From assembly GCF_011694815.1 (NCBI RefSeq), contig NZ_CP050177.1, positions 2,779,001-2,843,000 on the forward strand: a stretch of 64,000 bases of DNA, given 5' to 3'. The position numbers were made by a program, and so were the translations under genes. The notes beneath the pieces are model-generated. The model saw only the letters and a program-made list of their open reading frames with translations. It was not told the origin of the DNA and did no database searches. Of the stretch, positions 8,637 through 17,436 are shown piece after piece. The first letter of the stretch is position 1. Each line of letters starts with the position of its first letter. This DNA is from Streptomyces liangshanensis (lineage in GTDB: Bacteria > Actinomycetota > Actinomycetes > Streptomycetales > Streptomycetaceae).

Positions 8637-8667
8637 CAGCGCCGTCGAACCCCACCCGACGGCGCTG
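8637..8667. terminator. Strong hairpin between chitinase and the convergent Nramp gene
   Basis: A perfect 11-bp stem, CAGCGCCGTCG at 8637-8647 pairing with CGACGGCGCTG at 8657-8667, encloses a 9-base loop. No long T-run follows, as is common in Streptomyces. Its place between two convergent genes fits a bidirectional terminator. Confidence 0.75.
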
Positions 8668-8721
8668 TCGCGCGTCCGGCCCCGGACCACCCCGGAGGCC
8701 GCCGCCGCTGTCAGGGCGGGC

Positions 8722-10095
8722 TCACCAGATCAGGTCCTTCACCTGCTTCGCGCACAGCACCACGAACAGCAGCCCCGCGGCCGTGAGCATCACGTTGCTC
8801 AGCAGGCCGTTGCGCCACTGGGCGGGCGTACGGCCCGAGTTGAGCAGCCAGATCAGGGTCAGCGCCAGGAACGGCATGAAGAACGCGCCCAGGACGCCGT
8901 ACACCACGACCAGCCCGAACGGCTCGTCCAGGAAGAGCAGGCCGATCGGCGGGAAGGTCAGCCACAGCAGGTACGCGCGGAACATGAAGGAGCGCTCCCG
9001 CTGCCCCGAGGCGACCATCTCCACCATGTCCTCGGTGTCGACCCCGAAGCGCTCCCGGATGAAGCGGTCCACGAAGTCGGCGAACATCAGGCTCACCCCG
9101 TGCCACACGCCGATCAGGGCGCCGAAGGACGTGGCGAAGAAGCCGACCAGGAAGAGCTTCGCGGTGACCACGCCGAAGCGGTCCTCCAGGATGGTGCCGA
9201 GGTCGATCAGGCCCCGGTCCCCCGAGGTCAGCGCGATCTGCGAGGAGTGCAGCAGCTCGGCGCCGATGATGAGCATGGCGACGACGAAGAACCCCGTGGT
9301 GATGTACGCGACGCGGTTGTCCAGCCGCATCACCTTCATCCAGCGGGAGTCGGTCCACCCCTTGGCGTTGACCCAGTAGCCGTACGCGGCCATCGTGATG
9401 GTGCCGCCGACCCCGCCGATCAGCCCCAGCGTGTAGAGCAGCGAGCCGTCCGGCAGCACCGGTACGAGCCCCGCGACCGCGTCGCCGAGGCGGGGCGCGA
9501 CCCGAATCGCTACGTACATGACAATCAGGAACTTCATGCCGATCAGCACCGTCATGACCTTCTCGAAGACGGCGTACCGGTTGAACCAGACGAAGACCAG
9601 CCCCACCAGGCCCGTGATCACCGCCCAGGTCTTGAGGCCGGGGCCCTCGGGGAAGAGCGCGACGAGCGGCAGCGCGCTGGAGGACATGGCGGTCGCGCCG
9701 TACACGAAGCCCCAGACGACGACGTAGACGGCGAAGTAGACCGTCGTCCAGTGGCCGAGGCTGCGCCAGCCCTCGAAAAGGGTGGTGCCGGTGGCGAGAT
9801 GCCAGCGCCCGGCGGCCTCGGCGAGCGAGATCTTGACGACGCAGCCGATGATCGCGGCCCACAGCAGGGTGTAGCCGAACGTGCTGCCCGCGATGAGCGT
9901 CGCGACGAGGTCACCCGCGCCGACCCCGGTCGCCGCGACGACGATCCCGGGGCCGATGTACCGCCAACTGGACCTGCGGGGGCCGGGGTTGGCGGCGGTC
10001 CCCGCCGGGGGAGCCGCCGCCGGGCCTGCCCGGTCAGGGGCGACGCCGCCCGTACCGCCGTACTCGCCCGTGCCGCTGTCCGTGGTGCCTGCCAT
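8722..10095 (-). CDS. Nramp-family divalent metal ion transporter
   Basis: 457 residues. After a Gly/Pro-rich cytoplasmic N-terminus of about 45 residues comes the Nramp core opening (IGPGIVVAATGVGAGDLVATL). About eleven hydrophobic segments can be counted. Family members move Mn2+ or Fe2+ with protons. The usual metal-site motif in helix 1 is D-P-G-N; here the equivalent place reads VGAGD, so selectivity may be atypical and Mg2+ or another cation is possible. GGAGGCGCG precedes the ATG. The gene stands alone, convergent with the chitinase. Confidence 0.82.
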   Translation of the reverse strand: MAGTTDSGTGEYGGTGGVAPDRAGPAAAPPAGTAANPGPRRSSWRYIGPGIVVAATGVGAGDLVATLIAGSTFGYTLLWAAIIGCVVKISLAEAAGRWHLATGTTLFEGWRSLGHWTTVYFAVYVVVWGFVYGATAMSSSALPLVALFPEGPGLKTWAVITGLVGLVFVWFNRYAVFEKVMTVLIGMKFLIVMYVAIRVAPRLGDAVAGLVPVLPDGSLLYTLGLIGGVGGTITMAAYGYWVNAKGWTDSRWMKVMRLDNRVAYITTGFFVVAMLIIGAELLHSSQIALTSGDRGLIDLGTILEDRFGVVTAKLFLVGFFATSFGALIGVWHGVSLMFADFVDRFIRERFGVDTEDMVEMVASGQRERSFMFRAYLLWLTFPPIGLLFLDEPFGLVVVYGVLGAFFMPFLALTLIWLLNSGRTPAQWRNGLLSNVMLTAAGLLFVVLCAKQVKDLIW

Positions 10096-10237
10096 GCGTA
10101 TCGCGCCTCCACTCGTCCCCGTACGTGACCCAGGTCACGAAAGCGGGGCGGGCGGTGATCGCGCAAGAGGGCGTGCGGCGCCACGGACAGCGGTGCGAGG
10201 GGTACGAAGAGGAAGGGACCGGGCCCTACGACAGGCC

Positions 10238-11710
10238 CTAGATGACCAGGCTCAGCAGCGCCGCCACCACGAATCCCGCCACCGACAGGACCGTCTCCAG
10301 GACCGTCCACGACTTCAGGGTGTCGCGCTCCGAGATGCCGAAGTACTTCGCGACCATCCAGAACCCGCCGTCGTTGACGTGCGAGGCGAAGATCGAGCCC
10401 GCCGAGATCGCCATGATGATCAGGGCGAGGTGCGCCTGCGAGAAGCCCTGGCCCTCGACCAGCGGGACGACGATGCCCGCGGTGGTGACGATCGCGACGG
10501 TCGCCGATCCCTGCGCGACGCGCAGCACGACCGAGATCAGCCAGGCCAGCAGGATGACCGGCAGCCCCACGTCGTGGAAGGTGTCGGCGAGCGCGTCCGC
10601 GATGCCGCTGCCCTTGAGGACCGCGCCGAAGACCCCGCCGGCGCCGACGACGAGCAGGATGTTGCCGACCGGCTTGAGGGACGCGGTGGAGACCCGCTCC
10701 AGCGACTGGCGCGACCAGCCGCGCCGCAGCCCCAGCAGGTAGTACGCGAGCAGCAGTGCGATCGTCAGCGCCACGAACGGGTGGCCGAAGAACTCGATCA
10801 CCGAGCGGCCGGTCGACGGGTCCAGCGCGATGGACGAGAACGTCGCCAGCAGGATCAGGACCAGCGGGGTGCCGATGATCGCGAGGACCGTGCCCAGGCC
10901 GACCGGCGCCTCCTGCGGGGCGACCCCGGCGGCGCGCTGCTCCTCGGCGACGGCGGCCTTGGCCTCCTCGGCCGCCTCCAGCATGTCCTGCGGGACCTCG
11001 ACGTACAGGCGCTTGCCGATCCAGGCGGCGTACACCCAGGCGGCGAGGACGGCGGGGATCCCGACGAGCGCGCCCATCAGGATCATCCAGCCCAGGTCCA
11101 CGTGGAAGAGGCCGGCGGCGGCGACGGGGCCGGGGTGCGGGGGCAGGAACGCGTGGGTCATGGAGAGGCCGGCGAGCAGCGGCATCGCGTACAGGACGAT
11201 CGACTTGCCGGAGCGCTTGGTGGCCGCGTAGACGATCGGCGCGAGGACGAAGATGCCGACGTCGAAGAAGACGGGGATGCCGAAGATGACTCCGGTGACG
11301 CCCATGGCGAGCGGGGCGCGCTTCTCGCCGAAGAGGTTCAGCAGCCGGGCGCTCAACACCTCGGCGCCGCCGGACACTTCGAGGATCGCGCCGAGCATCG
11401 TACCGAGGCCGATGATGATCGCGACGTGGCCGAGGATGCCGCCCATGCCCGACTCGATCATCGAGACGGAGGTGGACCGCTGGACCGTCCCGAAGAGTTC
11501 GGTGACGGAGAGCCCGGCGGCGAGGCCGACGGCTATGGAGACGCCGAGCAGGGCGACGAAGGGCTGGATCCTGACCTTGATGATCAGGAAGAGGAGGAGT
11601 GCGATACCGAGGGCGGCGACGGTGAGCAGCCCGCCGGTACCGCCGAGTATGAGCAGGAACCCGCCGGTGTGGGGCGGGGTTTGAGGGGGTGCGTCGGCAG
11701 CGAGCAGCAT
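10238..11710 (-). CDS. GntP-family gluconate/sugar-acid:H+ symporter
   Basis: 490 residues with at least twelve hydrophobic segments and clear GntP features: the GIPVFFDVGIFVLAPIVYA segment, THAFLPPHPGPVAAA and the C-terminal GSIFASHVNDGGFWMV. The family imports gluconate and related hydroxy or keto acids. I start at ATG 11710 (MLLAAD), preceded by a GAGG site; the frame stays open upstream only as a shadow of ridA. It is the last gene of a leftward set (kinase, IclR, RidA, GntP), 140 bp after ridA, suggesting that the kinase substrate is imported by this permease. Confidence 0.9.
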   Translation of the reverse strand: MLLAADAPPQTPPHTGGFLLILGGTGGLLTVAALGIALLLFLIIKVRIQPFVALLGVSIAVGLAAGLSVTELFGTVQRSTSVSMIESGMGGILGHVAIIIGLGTMLGAILEVSGGAEVLSARLLNLFGEKRAPLAMGVTGVIFGIPVFFDVGIFVLAPIVYAATKRSGKSIVLYAMPLLAGLSMTHAFLPPHPGPVAAAGLFHVDLGWMILMGALVGIPAVLAAWVYAAWIGKRLYVEVPQDMLEAAEEAKAAVAEEQRAAGVAPQEAPVGLGTVLAIIGTPLVLILLATFSSIALDPSTGRSVIEFFGHPFVALTIALLLAYYLLGLRRGWSRQSLERVSTASLKPVGNILLVVGAGGVFGAVLKGSGIADALADTFHDVGLPVILLAWLISVVLRVAQGSATVAIVTTAGIVVPLVEGQGFSQAHLALIIMAISAGSIFASHVNDGGFWMVAKYFGISERDTLKSWTVLETVLSVAGFVVAALLSLVI

Positions 11711-11850
11711 GGGGGGACCTCGTGTCGTGGGCGTTCCGGGCAGGGGGGATCGCGGTACGGCGCCCCCTCGGACGGGCCGGAGGGGAGCGCCGTACCGGGC
11801 GGCGGCTGGAGGTAAGGCGGAAGGGCTCACCGGGGGTAAGGCGGAAGGGC

Positions 11851-12279
11851 TCAACCGAGGACGGCCAGCGCGTCGATCTCGATCAACAGCCCCTTGGGCA
11901 GGCCGACATAGACGGTCGTACGGGCGGCGGCGGCCTCCTTGAGGCCCTGCTCCTCGAAGTACGTGTTGTAGATCGCGTTCATCTCCGCGAAGTGGTCCAC
12001 GTCCGTGAGGTAGACGCGGACCATCATGACGTCGTCCCAGCTCGCGCCGCCCTCCTCCAGGATCGCCTTGACGTTGGCGAAGGTCTGGAGCGTCTGCTCG
12101 CGCAGGGTGGGTCCGGCCGGGACCGGGGGCTGCCCGTCGACGGCGGGCAGGAAGCCGACCTGGCCGGCGACCTGGAGGAGGTTGCCCTTGCGGACGCCGT
12201 GCGAGAACTTCGCCGGCGGCGCGGTGTGCGTGGCGGGGGTCAGCGCGGTCTTCGGGAGCTGGGGCGTGTTCTCGCTCAT
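11851..12279 (-). CDS. RidA-family enamine/imine deaminase
   Basis: 142 residues of the YjgF/YER057c/UK114 fold (LLQVAGQVGFLPAVDG, FANVKAILEEGGASWDDVM, then the AARTTVYVGLPKGLLIEID end). The C-terminal Arg of the AARTT motif is the one RidA enzymes use to hold the substrate carboxylate. RidA hydrolyses reactive 2-aminoacrylate-type enamines released by PLP dehydratases. That fits the PLP enzyme encoded divergently at 14308. The ATG overlaps the IclR stop (ATGA, 12276-12279). Confidence 0.92.
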   Translation of the reverse strand: MSENTPQLPKTALTPATHTAPPAKFSHGVRKGNLLQVAGQVGFLPAVDGQPPVPAGPTLREQTLQTFANVKAILEEGGASWDDVMMVRVYLTDVDHFAEMNAIYNTYFEEQGLKEAAAARTTVYVGLPKGLLIEIDALAVLG

Positions 12280-13040
12280 GTGCGTGCTTCCTTGGAGTGG
12301 GTGGTGCCGGAGTACTCCCGGCTGATCGCGTCGGCGGTGCGGCGGAGCAGCGGGAGGAGGGTGAGGAGTTCCTCGGCGGTGACGACGACGTTCGGCGCGG
12401 AGACCGACATGGCGGCGACAACTCTGCCGTCCGTACCCCGGATCGGGGCGCCGATGCAGTTGATGGACTCCTCGTGGCCGCCGAGGTCGGTGGCCCAGCC
12501 CTGTTCGCGTACGGTCGCCAACTCCCTCAGGAAGGCGGCCGCGTTGGGGATCGAACGGGGTGTGTACATGGGGAAGTCGAGCCGCTCGGCGAGGGCGCGG
12601 CGCTCGGCCTCGGGGAGGTCGGCGAGGAGCAGCTTGGCGACGGCGGCGACGGTGATGGCGACCGGTTTGCCGATCCTGGAGTACATCCGGACCGGGTAGC
12701 GGCTCTCCACCTTGTCGATGTAGAGGACCTCGTTCTCCTCGTGGACCGCCAGGTGGACGGTGTGGCCGCACTGTTCGTTGAGGCCGACGAGGTGGGGGTG
12801 GGCGATCTCCCGTACGTCCAGGTTCTCCACGGCCTCCTGGGCGAGCGCGAAGAGGCGGGCGCCGAGGCGGTAGCGGTTGTCCTGCTGGCGGTAGACGAGC
12901 CCGTGTTCGTGGAGGGTACGGAGCAGCCGCAGCGCGGTGGACTTGTGGACGTCGAGGCGCTCGGCGACCTGTCCGAGGTCGGCGGGACCCTGCGCGAGCA
13001 GGGGGAGGATGCTCAGCGCGCGGTCGACGGTCTGGCTCAT
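12276..13040 (-). CDS. IclR-family transcriptional regulator
   Basis: 254 residues. The N-terminal winged helix-turn-helix (LGQVAERLDVHKSTALRLLR) is followed by the IclR effector domain (GHTVHLAVHEENEVLYIDKV, AKLLLADLPEAE, then SINCIGAPIRGTDGRVVAAM). It is flanked by and overlaps both the kinase (ATGA) and RidA. Such local IclR proteins usually regulate their own catabolic cluster in response to a pathway acid. The perfect inverted repeat at 14249-14265 in the cluster's divergent promoter is the likely target. Confidence 0.93.
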   Translation of the reverse strand: MSQTVDRALSILPLLAQGPADLGQVAERLDVHKSTALRLLRTLHEHGLVYRQQDNRYRLGARLFALAQEAVENLDVREIAHPHLVGLNEQCGHTVHLAVHEENEVLYIDKVESRYPVRMYSRIGKPVAITVAAVAKLLLADLPEAERRALAERLDFPMYTPRSIPNAAAFLRELATVREQGWATDLGGHEESINCIGAPIRGTDGRVVAAMSVSAPNVVVTAEELLTLLPLLRRTADAISREYSGTTHSKEART

Positions 13041-14149
13041 CGGGTACGTACCTCCTGCTCGATGGCCGCCGTCCAGCCGGGGCCGAGACGAAGTCTCCCC
13101 CAGGCGCGCGCGTCGAGGCCCGCGAGGCGGTCGGCGTCGGCCCTGGTGGGCGGGGTGCCGAGGTCGCCGGGGACGGTGAGGGTGGCGGCGGCCATGAGGT
13201 GGCCGTGGCGCAGGCGGGCGGCGGCGGGGAGGCCGCGCAGGGTCGCGGAGAGGAAGCCGGCGGCGAAGGCGTCACCGGCGCCGACGGGGGCGACGACGTC
13301 GACGTGGAGGGCGGGCATGTCGGTGACGGTGTCGGGGGCGGGGGCGTCCTGCGTGCTCTGAGCGGGGGCGCTTCCGGTGTCGTCACCGCTGTCACGCGCG
13401 CCGTCCGACCCCTCCCGCGTCAGCACCGTCGCCCCCGCGCTCCCGCGCTTCACCACCAGCGTGCGCGGCTCGGGGAGCGCCGCGCGGATCGCGTCCGCGC
13501 CCCGCAGCCCCCACGCCTGCGCCGCCTCGTCGTCGCCGACGAAGACCAGGTCGGCGCCGCGTGCCAGCTCCAGCAGGACGTCCGCGCCCGAGCCGTCGCG
13601 CCACAGGCCGGGGCGGTGGTTGACGTCGAAGGAGACGAGGGGGCGGCCGGGCCTCCGGCGGGTCAGCTCGCGCATGAGGGCCAGGCAGTCGGCGGAGAGC
13701 GCGGCGGTGATGCCGGACAGGTGCAGGACGCGTCCCGCCCACAGGTCGCGGTACGGCACGGTCGCCGGGGACATCGCGGAGGCGGCGGACCCGGCCCGGT
13801 AGTAGGCGACTTCGTGCGCGTCGGTGGCGCGGTCCGTGGCCGTACGGAAGTAGACGCCGGTGGGCCGGTCCGGGTCGCGCCGGACCCCCGAGGTGTCGAC
13901 GCCGTACGCGCCGACGGCGGCCACCAGGTGGTCGCCGAAGCCGTCCGCGCCGACCCGGCTGACCCACTTCACCGCGTGCCCGGCGGCCGCTAGCGCGCAC
14001 GCGACGTTCGACTCGGCGCCGCCGATGGCGCGGTCGAAGGACGGGACGTCGGCGAGGCGGCCGGGGCGGGAGGGCAGGAACGTGACCATGGACTCGCCGA
14101 GACAGACGACGTCCACGCGCGGGGGCACGGGTCCGGTCACTCCGGTCAC
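13037..14149 (-). CDS. PfkB-family sugar kinase (2-keto-3-deoxygluconate kinase-like)
   Basis: 370 residues if started at GTG 14149, where GAGGAG lies about seven bases upstream; an ATG at 14230 would add a non-conserved leader that runs towards the operator. Ribokinase features are clear: VVCLGESMVTF at the start, IGGAESNVACALAAAG (PfkB signature 1 region), and VAPVGAGDAFAAGF (signature 2, with the catalytic Asp). About 25 low-complexity residues precede the second signature. The similarity is to KdgK-type kinases. Substrate is inferred, supported by the GntP permease in the same run. Confidence 0.85.
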   Translation of the reverse strand: MTGVTGPVPPRVDVVCLGESMVTFLPSRPGRLADVPSFDRAIGGAESNVACALAAAGHAVKWVSRVGADGFGDHLVAAVGAYGVDTSGVRRDPDRPTGVYFRTATDRATDAHEVAYYRAGSAASAMSPATVPYRDLWAGRVLHLSGITAALSADCLALMRELTRRRPGRPLVSFDVNHRPGLWRDGSGADVLLELARGADLVFVGDDEAAQAWGLRGADAIRAALPEPRTLVVKRGSAGATVLTREGSDGARDSGDDTGSAPAQSTQDAPAPDTVTDMPALHVDVVAPVGAGDAFAAGFLSATLRGLPAAARLRHGHLMAAATLTVPGDLGTPPTRADADRLAGLDARAWGRLRLGPGWTAAIEQEVRTR

Positions 14150-14248
14150 TCTGGGGCTCCTCGCCGCTCGGCCGATGCGTGGAGGGGCCACCATTGACCC
14201 GACATCGGCTCGGATGTTAGACAGCGACAAGCGATATGCGCAATGGGT

Positions 14249-14265
14249 GTTGCAAATGTTGCAAC
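14249..14265. promoter_or_regulatory. Perfect 17-bp inverted repeat, probable IclR operator
   Basis: GTTGCAA-ATG-TTGCAAC is perfectly symmetric with a 3-bp centre. It lies in the 158-bp divergent region between the kinase and the PLP enzyme genes and resembles TTGCA-type IclR-family operators. A weaker related element, ATATGCGCAAT, lies at 14234-14244. It is placed so that the regulator could act on both directions. Confidence 0.7.
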
Positions 14266-14307
14266 GATGGTGATCAAACCGACCTCACTTCGACTCCGGA
14301 GGCCCGC

Positions 14308-15651
14308 ATGGCGACCGACCGACCCGCCCCGCTCGGCGACGAGCACGGGGACCGCCCCGGCGACGTACGGGTGGACCGCCTCGCCGAAGAGCGGGTGGAC
14401 CACCGGTTCAAGGGGCTCCCGCCGGACGCCGAGGGCCTCACGGTCGGCGCGCTCTCCGCGCAGCGCCGCGACCTGTTCACGGGCGGCTTCACCACCCCCG
14501 TGCTGGCCCTGTCGGCGGAGTCGCTCACGCACAACCTGGCCCTGCTGGAGACGTACGCCGAGCGCCACGGCCTCGCCTTCGCCCCGCACGGCAAGACCTC
14601 CATGTCCCCGCAGCTCTTCGCCCGCCAACTCGCCCACGGCGCCTGGGGCATCACCGCCGCCCTGCCCCACCAGGCCCGCGTCTACCGGGCGTTCGGCATC
14701 CAACGGATCTTCCTCGCCAACGAGGTGGTCGACGCGGCGGCGCTGCGCTGGGTGGCCGGCGAGCTGGACCGCGACCCCGACTTCCGCTTCCTCTGTTACG
14801 TGGACTCCGTGCGCGGCGTCGCGTTGATGGACGAGGCCCTGCGGGCGGCCGGCGCCACCCGCCCGGTGGAGGTCGTCGTCGAGCTGGGCGCGGGCGAGGG
14901 GGCCCGTACCGGAGCGCGTACGGAGGCGGACTGCGCGGCGGTCGCCGACGCGGTGGCCGCCGTGACCACCCTGCGGCTGGCGGGAGTCGCCGGGTACGAG
15001 GGCGAGGTGCCCGACGCCGACGCGGACCGGGTGCGGGCCTGGCTGCGCCGACTGGTCGCGCTGGCGGTGGAGTTCGACAAGGCCGGGCGCTTCGCGGGCG
15101 CGGAAGGAGAGGCAGGCCCGGACGAGATCGTCGTCAGCGCGGGCGGCAGCGCGTGGTTCGACGCGGTCGCCGACGTCTTCGCCGAGATCCCGGCGCTCTC
15201 CCTGCCCGTACGGAAGCTGCTGCGCTCGGGCGCGTACGTCTCGCACGACGACGGCCACTACAGCCGCCTCACCCCCTTCAACCGCGTACCCGAGGAAGGC
15301 GCCCTGGAGCCCGCGTTCCGGCTGTGGGCGCAGGTCGTCTCGCGCCCGTCAGCCGAGCAGGCGTTCCTCAACGCGGGCAAGCGGGACGCGGCGTACGACC
15401 TGGACCTCCCGCAGGCGCAGGTGATCCGCGACGGCCGGACGGGCGAGGTCAGGCCCGCGACCGGGCTGACCGTGACGGGCCTGTCCGACCAGCACACGTG
15501 GGTGTCGACGGACGAGGGCGCGGAGCTGGAGGTCGGCGACTGGGTCGGCCTGGGGCTGTCGCACCCGTGCACGTCGTTCGACAAGTGGCAGCTGATCCCG
15601 CTGGTGGAGGCGGACGGCACGGTCACGGACCTGATCCGCACGTTCTTCTGA
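14308..15651 (+). CDS. PLP-dependent amino acid deaminase/aldolase of the DSD1/alanine-racemase-N type
   Basis: 447 residues. ATG 14308 has CCGGAGG before it. The N-terminal barrel carries the probable PLP lysine in APHGKTSMSP (Lys96), with PVEVVVELGAGEGARTG further on. The C-terminal part ends with GLSDQHTWVS and GLSHPCTSFDKW, giving the His and Cys that ligate the metal in D-serine dehydratases and D-threonine aldolases of this fold. The expected reaction is deamination of a D-hydroxy-amino acid or retro-aldol cleavage. RidA nearby would clear the enamine, and the D-aminoacylase downstream would supply free D-amino acid. Confidence 0.87.
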   Translation: MATDRPAPLGDEHGDRPGDVRVDRLAEERVDHRFKGLPPDAEGLTVGALSAQRRDLFTGGFTTPVLALSAESLTHNLALLETYAERHGLAFAPHGKTSMSPQLFARQLAHGAWGITAALPHQARVYRAFGIQRIFLANEVVDAAALRWVAGELDRDPDFRFLCYVDSVRGVALMDEALRAAGATRPVEVVVELGAGEGARTGARTEADCAAVADAVAAVTTLRLAGVAGYEGEVPDADADRVRAWLRRLVALAVEFDKAGRFAGAEGEAGPDEIVVSAGGSAWFDAVADVFAEIPALSLPVRKLLRSGAYVSHDDGHYSRLTPFNRVPEEGALEPAFRLWAQVVSRPSAEQAFLNAGKRDAAYDLDLPQAQVIRDGRTGEVRPATGLTVTGLSDQHTWVSTDEGAELEVGDWVGLGLSHPCTSFDKWQLIPLVEADGTVTDLIRTFF

Positions 15652-15703
15652 CGGCCCGTCAGGCACGCGGAGCAAGGAAACACGGCAGCGGAACCCGTAA
15701 CCC

Positions 15704-15732
15704 GGACCCAGGACCCAGGACCCAGGACCCCA
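15704..15732. repeat. Four tandem 7-bp GGACCCA units
   Basis: Four near-identical GGACCCA units stand head to tail just before the D-aminoacylase ribosome site. They lie wholly between genes. Copy-number change here would alter only the spacing to the upstream gene. Confidence 0.75.
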
Positions 15733-15744
15733 GGAGCGCAGACC

Positions 15745-17355
15745 ATGGACCTCGTCATCCAGGACGTACAGGTCGTCGACGGCACCGGCGGCGCCTCCTA
15801 CCGCGCGGACGTCGGCCTCACCGGGGGCCGTATCGACGCCATCCGCAGGGAGGACGGCGGCCCCCGCCTGAGCGGCGCGCGCACCCTCGACGCCGCCGGG
15901 CTCGCCCTCTCCCCCGGCTTCATCGACATGCACGCGCACAGCGACCTCGCCCTGCTGCGCGACCCCGACCACTCGGCGAAGGCCGCGCAGGGGGTCACGC
16001 TGGAGGTGATCGGGCAGGACGGCCTGTCGTACGCGCCCGTCGACGATGCGACGCTCGCGCAGGTCAGGCAGTCCATCACCGGCTGGAACGGCGACGGTTC
16101 GGACATCGACTTCGACTGGCGGACGGTCGGCGCGTACCTGGACCGGCTCGACCACGGCTTCGACGGCGCGGGCATCGCGGTCAACGCCGCGTACCTGGTC
16201 CCGCAGGGCACCGTCCGTATGTACGCGGTCGGTTGGGACGACCGCCCGGCCACCGCCACCGAACTGGCCCGCATGGAACAGCTGGTGGCCGAGGGCCTGG
16301 AACAGGGCGCGGTCGGCATGTCGTCCGGGCTGACGTACACACCGGGCATGTACGCGAACGACTCCGAACTGACCGCGCTGTGCCGGGTGGTGGCGCGGTA
16401 CGGCGGCTACTACTGCCCGCACCACCGGTCGTACGGCGCCGGCGCGCTCCAGGCGTACGAGGAGATGGTCACGCTCACCCGGCGGGCGGGCTGCGCGCTC
16501 CATCTGGCCCACGCCACCATGAACTTCGGCGTCAACGAGGGCAAGGCCCCCGACCTGCTGGCCCTGTTGGACGGCGCGCTGGACGCGGGCGCCGACATCA
16601 CGCTCGACACCTACCCGTACACCCCCGGCTCGACCACCCTCGCGGCGATGCTGCCCAGTTGGGCGAGCGAGGGCGGCCCCGACAGCGTCCTGGCGCGGCT
16701 GCGCGACGACGCCACCGCCGAGAAGATCCGCCACCACATGGAGGTCATCGGGGCCGACGGCTGCCACGGGGTGCCCATCGAGTGGGACACCATCGAGATC
16801 TCCGGGGTCTCGGCGCCCGGCCTGGCCTCGTACGTGGGGAGAACCGTCGCGGAGTCGGCGGCCGGGCTCGGGGAGGAGCCCTGGGTCACGGCGCGCAGGC
16901 TGCTGGTGGAGGACGGTCTCGGCTCGACGATCCTCCAGCACGTGGGCCACGAGGACAACGTCCGGGAGATCATGCGCCACCCCGTGCACACGGGCGGCAG
17001 CGACGGCATCCTCCAGGGCGCCAAGCCGCATCCGCGCGCGTACGGCACGTTCCCGCGGTATCTCGGGCGGTACGTGCGGGAGTTGGGCGTCCTGAGCCTG
17101 GAGGAGTGCGTGGCGCACCTGACCTCGCGCCCGGCCGCGCGCCTGCGCCTCCCCGACCGCGGGCTCGTCCGGGAGGGCTACCGCGCGGACCTGGTCCTCT
17201 TCGACCCGGCCACGGTCGCGGCCGGCTCGACGTTCGAGGCGCCGCGCACGCCGCCGGTGGGCATCCCGCACGTGCTGATCGACGGCCGCTTCGTGATCGA
17301 GGACGGCCGCCGCACGGACACGCTGGCAGGGCGGTCGGTGCGGCGCACGGGGTGA
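15745..17355 (+). CDS. N-acyl-D-amino-acid deacylase (D-aminoacylase), amidohydrolase superfamily
   Basis: 536 residues. The metal motif HAHSD at 63-67 follows the amidohydrolase strand LSPGFIDM. EVIGQDGLSYAP, MSSGLTYTPGMYAN and the later HVGHEDNVREIMRHP and TGGSDGILQGAKPHPRAYG are typical of D-aminoacylases. The enzyme removes the acyl group from N-acyl-D-amino acids in the cytoplasm. The ATG at 15745 has AGGAG upstream. It is co-directional with the PLP enzyme (93-bp gap with tandem repeats), so the pair plausibly forms one route from acylated D-amino acid to keto acid. Confidence 0.92.
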   Translation: MDLVIQDVQVVDGTGGASYRADVGLTGGRIDAIRREDGGPRLSGARTLDAAGLALSPGFIDMHAHSDLALLRDPDHSAKAAQGVTLEVIGQDGLSYAPVDDATLAQVRQSITGWNGDGSDIDFDWRTVGAYLDRLDHGFDGAGIAVNAAYLVPQGTVRMYAVGWDDRPATATELARMEQLVAEGLEQGAVGMSSGLTYTPGMYANDSELTALCRVVARYGGYYCPHHRSYGAGALQAYEEMVTLTRRAGCALHLAHATMNFGVNEGKAPDLLALLDGALDAGADITLDTYPYTPGSTTLAAMLPSWASEGGPDSVLARLRDDATAEKIRHHMEVIGADGCHGVPIEWDTIEISGVSAPGLASYVGRTVAESAAGLGEEPWVTARRLLVEDGLGSTILQHVGHEDNVREIMRHPVHTGGSDGILQGAKPHPRAYGTFPRYLGRYVRELGVLSLEECVAHLTSRPAARLRLPDRGLVREGYRADLVLFDPATVAAGSTFEAPRTPPVGIPHVLIDGRFVIEDGRRTDTLAGRSVRRTG

Positions 17356-17436
17356 GCCCGCCCGGGGGGGGCGCGTCCGGGCGCGTGTCCGGCGGCGCGT
17401 CCGGGGGCACTTCCGGGGAGCACGCCGTACGAATCC

